From: an uncultured Bacteroides sp.
GTDB lineage: Bacteria > Bacteroidota > Bacteroidia > Bacteroidales > Bacteroidaceae
Direction of reading: 5' to 3'
Length of the DNA stretch: 13,424 bases
Assembly: GCA_934716785.1 (NCBI GenBank)
Contig: CAKUYM010000091.1
Location: forward strand, 1 to 13,424
This document shows, piece after piece, positions 7,885-13,424 of this stretch (its first letter is position 1; every line of letters starts with the position of its first letter). Under the pieces are notes generated by a model. That model worked only from the letters and a program-made list of their open reading frames with translations. It made no database searches and had not been told where the DNA came from. A program made the position numbers and the translations under genes.

Positions 7885-7921
7885 AATCCCCTGTCGGCAT
7901 GGTCGGCAGAGGATTTATTTT
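7885..7921 (+). terminator. Terminator of the carboxyltransferase gene, possibly bidirectional
   Basis: The strand AATCCCCTGTCGGC (7885-7898) pairs with 7902-7915 over 14 positions, with one C-A mismatch and two G-U pairs, closing on an ATG loop; TTTATTTT follows. It begins 17 bp after the stop. Because the HU-like gene converges from the right and the minus strand also ends in a T-rich run (TTGTTTT), it may serve both. Confidence 0.8.
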
Positions 7922-8013
7922 GTTACACTCTTCTACAAAGTCTTCGAGTTTTCATCGGTTCCTTGTGCAGCGTCTATTACTCAAAAGCTACTTTCAAGAC
8001 AAACCCAGCCTGA

Positions 8014-8526
8014 TTATGCAGACGGATCCGGTGTTTCTCCATTATCACCTTTTCCATCATCACCGGAGTCGGGATTTCCGGAATCAGGATTTCCGCCATC
8101 ATTGCCACTATTACCGCTTCCGCCCGTATAATCCGTTTCAATCTCCACACGACGGGTGATACTCATATCTTCCAACGTATCCTTGAAAATTTTTCCCGGA
8201 TAAAAAATAATCTTTCTTTGGACGATTGACTTGGACGAAACATCCTTCTCTTCATCCGCACTTTTGGCACGGATAGTAGGGCTGAAAATACCGAACTCAC
8301 CCAACTGAACACTCTTTCCGTCGTCAATATCTTCGGCCATCTTATCTACCAAGCCGCTGACCACCAAATCGACCACCTTACGATGAACACCGCAAAGCTG
8401 ACTCACCTTGCGACACATCTTTGCAAAATTCACCTTACCGGAACGAACCGATTTTGCTACATACTTTTCGTTTTTGTCCTTGTCAAAACCGAACACTCTT
8501 TTTGTTACTACATACTCTAAAGCCAT
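8014..8526 (-). CDS. HU-like DNA-binding protein with acidic low-complexity C-terminal tail
   Basis: A 170-residue protein of the Bacteroidota HU-like type (HU/IHF fold, extended relative to the roughly 90-residue classical HU). The N-terminal extension and fold occupy about 1-130: VNFAKMCRKVSQLCGVHRKVVDLVVSGLVDKMAEDIDDGKSVQLGEFGIF gives the two helices and the G-x-F-G-x-F turn (GEFGIF, 76-81), and the basic segment RKIIFYPGKIFKD (104-116) resembles the DNA-binding arm and C-terminal helix. Residues 134-170 form a Gly/Asp/Ser/Asn/Pro-rich tail with eight acidic residues and one lysine, including NPDSG twice. This tail is probably disordered. The role is presumably nucleoid structure or local DNA bending; the specific target is unknown. 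It is convergent with the carboxyltransferase gene and 192 bp downstream of the GH2 gene on the same strand, with its own -7 box. Confidence 0.88.
   Translation of the reverse strand: MALEYVVTKRVFGFDKDKNEKYVAKSVRSGKVNFAKMCRKVSQLCGVHRKVVDLVVSGLVDKMAEDIDDGKSVQLGEFGIFSPTIRAKSADEEKDVSSKSIVQRKIIFYPGKIFKDTLEDMSITRRVEIETDYTGGSGNSGNDGGNPDSGNPDSGDDGKGDNGETPDPSA
8063..8092 (-). repeat. Two tandem 15-bp units in the HU-like gene tail
   Basis: Two 15-bp units (8063-8077 and 8078-8092) differ at only two positions and encode NPDSG NPDSG, residues 146-155. They suggest that the acidic tail grows or shrinks by in-frame repeat slippage. Confidence 0.75.
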
Positions 8527-8597
8527 AATTGTTAAAGTTTAAATGGTTAAAAAAATAAAGGTTTACTGTTGCCATTCGTTTTGTTTGAATGACTCTG

Positions 8598-8605
8598 CAA
8601 AGATA
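8598..8605 (-). promoter_or_regulatory. -7 box of the HU-like gene
   Basis: On the minus strand TATCTTTG matches TAnnTTTG and lies 71 bp before the ATG at 8526. The leader is AT-rich and lacks a Shine-Dalgarno. No TTTG is present at the usual -33 distance; that position instead reaches the edge of the tandem repeats at 8627-8657. Confidence 0.55.
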
Positions 8606-8626
8606 TAACAAGGCACAAACCGTCCA

Positions 8627-8657
8627 GTCCCCTTTTGTCTCCTTTACGTCTCCTTTT
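8627..8657 (-). repeat. Three tandem 10-bp repeats upstream of the HU-like promoter
   Basis: On the plus strand the units are GTCCCCTTTT (8627-8636), GTCTCCTTTA (8637-8646) and, after one C, GTCTCCTTTT (8648-8657); on the minus strand each reads AAAGGAGAC-like. They begin 21 bp upstream of the HU-like -7 box and repeat with about one helical turn, which is suitable for a protein binding several times on one face of the DNA. The rest of the 8658-8718 gap shows nothing, including no terminator for the GH2 gene. Confidence 0.6.
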
Positions 8658-8718
8658 AATAACCAGAACTTTACAATTACTTAAACATAAACCACTATGA
8701 CACAGCGTATTATATGAA

Positions 8719-11607
8719 TTAATTATTTTTCTGCAAATCAGCGTTCAACAAGATACTGAACCCACCAACAAACGGTACTCCTGTATCAGTCCGCATCTGC
8801 GGAACAGATTCGTCCGCCTGACGTCCTTTTTCAGGGCGTCCAAAAACGTATGACAGAATATGCATACTTTCAGGATGAGAAGCATCATGTTTCATATAGC
8901 CATTACTCATTATCCGGAATCCACATTCAGAGTTACCACGTTCAATCCAACGGGTTGCCTTCATTCCGGTTACGTCCGCACTTCCTGCCTCCCCTCCCCA
9001 AACACCAAGTATCGGGGCTGCTTTTTTATTAGGATAGGCATCGTAAGGGCCAAGACCTAACCAATGCAACTCTTTGAGTTCTGGGACAGTTTTAATTGTC
9101 ATTCCAACTATAGGTATTTGAGGAATAGCTACATCAGTCAGAATCTCATAATTTACATCCAAACGCCCATCCACACCTATTGAATAACGATAGATAGTGG
9201 TAAAATGATTGGCAGAATCTACATGACAATCCACTTTTGCCCGAATAATAACTTCATCCGGTCTATCTTCTACACTCCATTCCTTGACAGATGTTGTATA
9301 CTGATTCAAGTCAACAGCCTTACGGACATTCTCTTTCCCGAAGGCAGATTTCTCACACGGATCAAGCGGAGACCATATTATAGGGCGTAAATCTGTAATC
9401 AACAGTTTGTCCCGTGCCTCTGCCGAAACCAATTGACCGGTTTGAGGACTAAAAACATAACGTATATTGCCAGTTTCTATCGTTACTGTTTCAGTTTGGT
9501 TTACTGATATTTTCCCGCAAGGCAACACTGTTCCAATCTGTTCTACCGACGGGCAAAGTTCCACAGCATCCCGCGTAATCTCTTCGCCATTGACATTTGT
9601 AAAGATAAACCAAGCATAGTAAATCTTCCCTGCACGGACTGTTTTCAAAGCTTCCACCGGCAGTTTGAATGTAGATTCGGCGTGAGGTTGCCCAGTGATA
9701 GAGTTAGTACCGGATGCCAAAACCCTTTCATCTTCCCTGATAGACCAGTCGATCTTTACAGTAGTAAGATCCGTAAAATCGAAATCATTCTGAATAGGAA
9801 TTCGCAAGGAATCCTGACCGGGAGTAAATGAAATCTTCTCTACAGCAGGATAAACCTGTGCATACACAGCCTTCGTTTCCCAATAATCACGGGTAAAATT
9901 ACGATAGGAATCCACAATACCGTCCCATCCCGCATAATCAATCCGCAGATAATCATCTCCAGCATGTACATCTTCATTCTTTTTCTGAAGATTACGTACC
10001 GGAGTCCTTATACCCTGATCCGCCCACATCCAGATTGCCGCCCCCGCTCCTGCCGGATGTTTGGTTAATGCTTTCCAACGGGCTTCCAATCCGCCAAATC
10101 CTGTATTACCATAAGCATGAGTATATTCCGTGGAAATTATAGGACGGTCAGAATGAGCAGCCAACCGGTCATATTCCTGCGGCTTCCAATAATGAGGAGC
10201 AAGAATATCAATTTCTTCCGGCAACCATTCCTCCGCTCTCCAAGGTAACAGGACAGGACGAGTGGGATCAAGCGCTTTCACCAGCTTCACAGATGCCAGA
10301 TGTAATGAGGTCAACGGATCCTCATTGCCGACTGACCAATAAATAATCGACGGATGATTAATGTCCCGGACAACCGTTTCATACGAACGTTGCAGAGCAG
10401 CTCCGGAACAGGAAGGGTCATACATCAAATTTCCGGCGCCTCCTAATGAAACTTCATTACCTACATACATCCCCATCTCATCACACAATTCAATAAACCC
10501 TTTCGACGGAGTATAATGGGAAAGACGGATATAATTGATATTCGCCGCTTTCATAAGAGTCAGATCCTGCAACCAATGTTCACGGGTAGTGGCACGACCG
10601 ACATCCGGATGTTCATCATGACGGTTCACGCCACGCAATTTGACGGCCTGCCCGTTGATTCTAAAAACACCACCTGCCGTTGAAATCTGCCGGAACCCGA
10701 TTCGTTGCGTACGTGTATGTGTCACTTGCCCTTCTTCAACAAGCTCAACACACAGATTATAAAGATAAGGATTCTCCGCATTCCAATGATGAGGTGACTG
10801 AATACGGAATGTCAGACCGATTTCCCGATCCGTAGAAATATGAGCGGGTACTGTCAGCTGCCGCCGGGCAACTTCCTTCCCTTCTTTATCTGTAAGGGTA
10901 AATCTAAGATCGTATGATGCACCCGGACTTGGATAATTACCTGGCACTGTACTTTTCTGTTTGTCACCAACCATAACACGCAGTTTCAAATCCGCATCTT
11001 CAAACCGATTATCGAAAAAGGTCTGTGCAACCACATTGTCTATCCAACGTTTACGTGGCATAGCTTCCAAAGTGACATCCCTGTAAATTCCACCCAATGT
11101 CCAGTCGTCGAAAACATCAAATTTATACTCTTTAGTTATCTGCCTTACACGGACTGCCAACAGATTCGCCCCGTCTGTTTTCAGCTTGCCGCTGACATCA
11201 AACGCAAACGACGTATAACCGCTGTCATGCCTGCCCAGAAACTTCCCGTTCAGCCAGACCTCTGCCGATGACCACACCCCGCCGAAATGAAGCAATGCAC
11301 GCTTCCCATCCCAGCCTTCAGGAGTCTTGAATTTATGCAAATAAAAGCCCTCACTGGCCTTGTTTTCCTTGAACCCTCTATATACAGGTTCCTCATATCC
11401 CAGAACAGCCCAATTGGACGGTACAGGGATCTTTGTGAATTTCTGACTACTGAATCCCGGAGAGCTGAAATTCTCCAGACGTTTAGCTTCCTGTTCAGTC
11501 TTTGCCAAGGCAAATTGCCATTCACCGTTCAAGCTAATATACTCTTGAGCATTTACACAGAAGCCTGATAACAGTAAAATAAATAAAATGATGATACGCG
11601 GATTCAT
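8719..11607 (-). CDS. Secreted glycoside hydrolase family 2, beta-galactosidase-like
   Basis: Exported exo-glycosidase of 962 residues with the LacZ domain order: jelly-roll sugar-binding domain (about 22-185, LNGEWQF ... GGIYRDVTLEAM), Ig-like domain (190-310), TIM barrel (312-600), a linker domain, and a C-terminal Bgal-small-type domain with GLGPYDAYPNK (851-861; LacZ GLGPQENYPDR). The acid/base is Glu429 in WSVGNE and the nucleophile Glu494 in STEYTHAYGN, equivalent to LacZ Glu537. RGVNRHDEHP, RLSHY and IWMWADQG are also conserved. I start at the ATG at 11607 rather than an upstream one at 11640 because it opens directly into a signal peptide (MNPRIIILFILLLSGFCVNA, cleavage before QEY). 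The cysteine is not in a proper lipobox, so a soluble periplasmic enzyme is likely. It lies 64 bp downstream of the tandem esterase gene with no promoter seen between. Beta-galactosidase is the best guess; other GH2 specificities remain possible. Confidence 0.92.
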   Translation of the reverse strand: MNPRIIILFILLLSGFCVNAQEYISLNGEWQFALAKTEQEAKRLENFSSPGFSSQKFTKIPVPSNWAVLGYEEPVYRGFKENKASEGFYLHKFKTPEGWDGKRALLHFGGVWSSAEVWLNGKFLGRHDSGYTSFAFDVSGKLKTDGANLLAVRVRQITKEYKFDVFDDWTLGGIYRDVTLEAMPRKRWIDNVVAQTFFDNRFEDADLKLRVMVGDKQKSTVPGNYPSPGASYDLRFTLTDKEGKEVARRQLTVPAHISTDREIGLTFRIQSPHHWNAENPYLYNLCVELVEEGQVTHTRTQRIGFRQISTAGGVFRINGQAVKLRGVNRHDEHPDVGRATTREHWLQDLTLMKAANINYIRLSHYTPSKGFIELCDEMGMYVGNEVSLGGAGNLMYDPSCSGAALQRSYETVVRDINHPSIIYWSVGNEDPLTSLHLASVKLVKALDPTRPVLLPWRAEEWLPEEIDILAPHYWKPQEYDRLAAHSDRPIISTEYTHAYGNTGFGGLEARWKALTKHPAGAGAAIWMWADQGIRTPVRNLQKKNEDVHAGDDYLRIDYAGWDGIVDSYRNFTRDYWETKAVYAQVYPAVEKISFTPGQDSLRIPIQNDFDFTDLTTVKIDWSIREDERVLASGTNSITGQPHAESTFKLPVEALKTVRAGKIYYAWFIFTNVNGEEITRDAVELCPSVEQIGTVLPCGKISVNQTETVTIETGNIRYVFSPQTGQLVSAEARDKLLITDLRPIIWSPLDPCEKSAFGKENVRKAVDLNQYTTSVKEWSVEDRPDEVIIRAKVDCHVDSANHFTTIYRYSIGVDGRLDVNYEILTDVAIPQIPIVGMTIKTVPELKELHWLGLGPYDAYPNKKAAPILGVWGGEAGSADVTGMKATRWIERGNSECGFRIMSNGYMKHDASHPESMHILSYVFGRPEKGRQADESVPQMRTDTGVPFVGGFSILLNADLQKNN

Positions 11608-11671
11608 AATATAATTTTTGTAGAAACAATTAGAACTCAATTCATTTTAGAAACTTTATATACAACCTATA

Positions 11672-13339
11672 TTATATCCCCGTCAAACAATCCTTCAACG
11701 GGCAATCCGTATCTTTCAATCCCTCAATAATACTTTCCGCATTCAGGCGCGCACCTTTCAGAGAAGTATGGGTATGATCATTTTTGAAGAGTCCGTTCAC
11801 TTTCTTTCTACCTTCCTTCTCCATTTTATCAGCTGATAATTTATTCAAGTCGATAAAACAGGCCCCCTTTGCTTCAGCCGCTTCACGCGCCCATCCTGCA
11901 TAAGTATCAGTTCTTCTTTCTATCTTCCCTTCCTTCCAGATATTACGTGGAGTAGGACTTAGAATAACCGGAACAGCCCCCTTCTCCTGTACATCCATAA
12001 TAAATTTCTTCAAATACCAGCCATAAGTATACACAGCCTCATAAATCCCAGTCTTTTCCACCATGACAACTTTGCTTTCGTCACCCGTTCCTTTCAGTTC
12101 ACCACGCGCCTTTCCTTTTTGTATATCCCCGCCGTCATTATGTCCAAATTGAATCAACACAAAGTCACCCGGCTGCAAAGCATTATATATCCTGTCCCAA
12201 CGTCCGGTATTCATAAAACTCCGGGCACTGCTTCCCGGTTTCCCCAAATTCTCCACTGATACTTTCTTCGGGTCAAAGAACTTAGCAATAACACTTCCCC
12301 ATCCCCACAAACCATCCTCATCTTTATCCTGATTCTTTACCGTACTATCTCCTACCACAAAAACTACCGGTCTTCCTTCCTTACGTGTGGCACCCGTTTT
12401 CACATCTTTCCGGACAGGCTTCAAATACTCCGCCAACTCCAAACCCGGACAATTCCGGATGCCTTCCACAGCAGATTCAGCATTAATACGGGCTCCCAAT
12501 GCTCCCGTGTGAGTACGTTCCTTCAGCGGGGGATAGAACAGATAATTCACCTTATCCCTCCCGAACTTCTCATATTTACCTGCCGTAATATCATTCAAAT
12601 CTATAAAAGGAACTTTCTCGGCTTCTGCCACCTGTTTCGCCCATAAACCGAAAGTTTTGTTTACACGTCCGACTTTGGTACCGTTTTCTTTCCATGAATT
12701 ACGGGGAGTCAGAGAACAAAGGATGGGATGAGCTCCTTTCGCTCTCGTTTCACGAATAAAACGGCGCATATATTCACCATAAGTATAAACTGTTTCTTTT
12801 ACACCTGTTTCCTTGATAGTGACTTTCAAACTGTCATACCCTATACCGGGTATGGAAGCCCGCGCACGAATACTGTCATAAGGGCCGTTATCATTATGCC
12901 CAAGTTCAACAATCACCCAATCGCCTTTGCGTATCCCTTTCAATACATCCGGCCAAAAACGATTATAAAAGGTACGGCTACTCGTACCACCTAAAGCATG
13001 ATTCTCGACTGTAATTTTATTCTCATCAAAATATTCAGGGGCAAAATATCCCCATCCCCACTGACCATTGCCGCCATTTCCTTTGGTTCCGGTACGCATC
13101 GTAGAGTTTCCTACCAGAAACAGTACGGGATTATCCCCCTTCCGGCTTTTTCCCGGAACCGGACGTGCCATGCGAACAATTTTCATACTATCCAACGTAT
13201 TATCAACGGTATGAAATACATCTTCCACCGGAGGCGGAACCTGATTCTGTGCACTGCTATTTCCAACAAATACAAATAAACAGAGCAGACTTATACAGCC
13301 ATTTACGAATACTTTTTTAAAACAATATACATCTTTCAT
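11672..13339 (-). CDS. Secreted tandem SGNH hydrolase, CE12 rhamnogalacturonan acetylesterase-like
   Basis: Exported 555-residue protein with a signal peptide (cleavage likely after Ala30, SSA-QNQ) and two homologous SGNH/GDSL esterase domains. Domain 1 (about 70-300) has VGNSTM (Ser79), ALGGTSS, ELGHND (147-150) and ERTH (274-277). Domain 2 (about 322-545) has VGDSTV (Ser332), GHND (399-402) and NDHTH with Asp521 and His524. The blocks VYTYGEYMRRFI...LTPRNSW and VYTYGWYLKKFI...PTPRNIW show the internal duplication clearly. CE12 enzymes remove acetyl groups from galacturonate in rhamnogalacturonan-I. Domain 2 has the standard Ser-Asp-His set; domain 1 has Asn for the GDS aspartate and Glu274 in place of the catalytic aspartate. 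It is upstream of the GH2 gene in the same orientation, so an operon for acetylated pectin side chains and backbone is likely. Specificity is inferred from family only. Confidence 0.9.
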   Translation of the reverse strand: MKDVYCFKKVFVNGCISLLCLFVFVGNSSAQNQVPPPVEDVFHTVDNTLDSMKIVRMARPVPGKSRKGDNPVLFLVGNSTMRTGTKGNGGNGQWGWGYFAPEYFDENKITVENHALGGTSSRTFYNRFWPDVLKGIRKGDWVIVELGHNDNGPYDSIRARASIPGIGYDSLKVTIKETGVKETVYTYGEYMRRFIRETRAKGAHPILCSLTPRNSWKENGTKVGRVNKTFGLWAKQVAEAEKVPFIDLNDITAGKYEKFGRDKVNYLFYPPLKERTHTGALGARINAESAVEGIRNCPGLELAEYLKPVRKDVKTGATRKEGRPVVFVVGDSTVKNQDKDEDGLWGWGSVIAKFFDPKKVSVENLGKPGSSARSFMNTGRWDRIYNALQPGDFVLIQFGHNDGGDIQKGKARGELKGTGDESKVVMVEKTGIYEAVYTYGWYLKKFIMDVQEKGAVPVILSPTPRNIWKEGKIERRTDTYAGWAREAAEAKGACFIDLNKLSADKMEKEGRKKVNGLFKNDHTHTSLKGARLNAESIIEGLKDTDCPLKDCLTGI

Positions 13340-13367
13340 TATCTAACATAATTTAAGTTTCGCAAGT

Positions 13368-13424
13368 TCAACTCGCAGATTTCAAAGTGTAAAATTTAGC
13401 GATATGCGCCATATCCTCAGATCT
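13368..13424 (-). CDS. Possible C-terminal end of an upstream gene, partial
   Basis: On the minus strand an open frame enters from the right edge and runs 18 codons (ending MAHIAKFYTLKSAS) to a TGA at 13368-13370, 28 bp before the ATG of the tandem esterase. That spacing would suit another gene of the same operon. Eighteen codons are too few to identify a family, and a second frame is open for about 14 codons, so this is tentative. Confidence 0.3.
   Translation of the reverse strand, partial: RSEDMAHIAKFYTLKSAS

Noticed and set aside
7860..8159. Open frame of 99 codons on the plus strand between the carboxyltransferase and HU-like genes.
   Set aside because: It overlaps the end of the carboxyltransferase gene, runs through its terminator and into the antisense of the HU-like tail; the composition (F, H, S, R rich) is not protein-like.
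8627..8657. Tandem short repeats considered as a CRISPR remnant.
   Set aside because: Units are only 10 bp and directly adjacent, without unique spacers, and no cas genes are present.
11556..11566. Cysteine at residue 17 of the GH2 signal peptide considered as a lipoprotein anchor.
   Set aside because: The sequence before it is LSGF, so the residue at -1 is Phe; a lipobox needs a small residue there. Cleavage after VNA by signal peptidase I fits better.
11608..11640. Extension of the GH2 gene to an upstream ATG at 11640.
   Set aside because: The extra 11 residues (MSSNCFYKNYI) would precede a complete signal peptide; starting at 11607 gives a normal N-terminus.

Overview
The window looks like chromosomal DNA from a Bacteroides-type member of the Bacteroidota. 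The evidence is -7 boxes of the form TAnnTTTG ahead of several genes, AT-rich leaders without clear Shine-Dalgarno sites, a frdC-frdA-frdB fumarate reductase operon of the di-heme b558 type, a Bacteroidota-style HU-like protein, and secreted glycan-degrading enzymes with classical signal peptides. I see no rRNA, tRNA, CRISPR array, insertion sequence or phage gene.

Left part (1-2225, + strand). The window opens inside an S41 C-terminal-processing protease gene; only the end of its PDZ domain, the catalytic core and the C-terminal region are present. A 163-bp gap holds a long hairpin and then a perfect 9-bp inverted repeat that contains the -7 box of the next gene, an AraC-family regulator with an unusual N-terminal cysteine cluster.

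Central part (2224-7921, + strand) is core anaerobic energy metabolism. frdC, frdA and frdB are closely spaced behind one good promoter and end in a strong intrinsic terminator. Together they form membrane-bound quinol:fumarate reductase, the last step from oxaloacetate through malate and fumarate to succinate. Next, with its own promoter and terminator, is a carboxyltransferase of the pyruvate carboxylase B / oxaloacetate decarboxylase alpha type. Its catalytic domain looks intact, but the C-terminal biotinyl-like domain has no biotin-accepting lysine. Both enzymes handle C4 dicarboxylates, so the two units fit one fermentation pathway although they are transcribed separately.

Right part (8014-13424, - strand). 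An HU-like DNA-binding protein with an acidic low-complexity tail converges on the carboxyltransferase gene. Upstream of it, on the same strand, are a secreted glycoside hydrolase family 2 (beta-galactosidase-like) enzyme and a secreted protein with two tandem SGNH/CE12 (rhamnogalacturonan acetylesterase-like) domains, 64 bp apart and probably co-transcribed. This pair suggests the edge of a polysaccharide utilisation locus for acetylated, galactose-decorated rhamnogalacturonan-I pectin. An open frame at the right end may be the tail of another gene of that operon.

I do not see an obvious new defence or mobile system. The observations most worth following are the carboxyltransferase without a biotin lysine, the promoter-embedded palindrome and cysteine cluster of the AraC regulator, the divergent catalytic residues in the first CE12 domain, and the tandem GTCTCCTTT-type repeats upstream of the HU-like gene.
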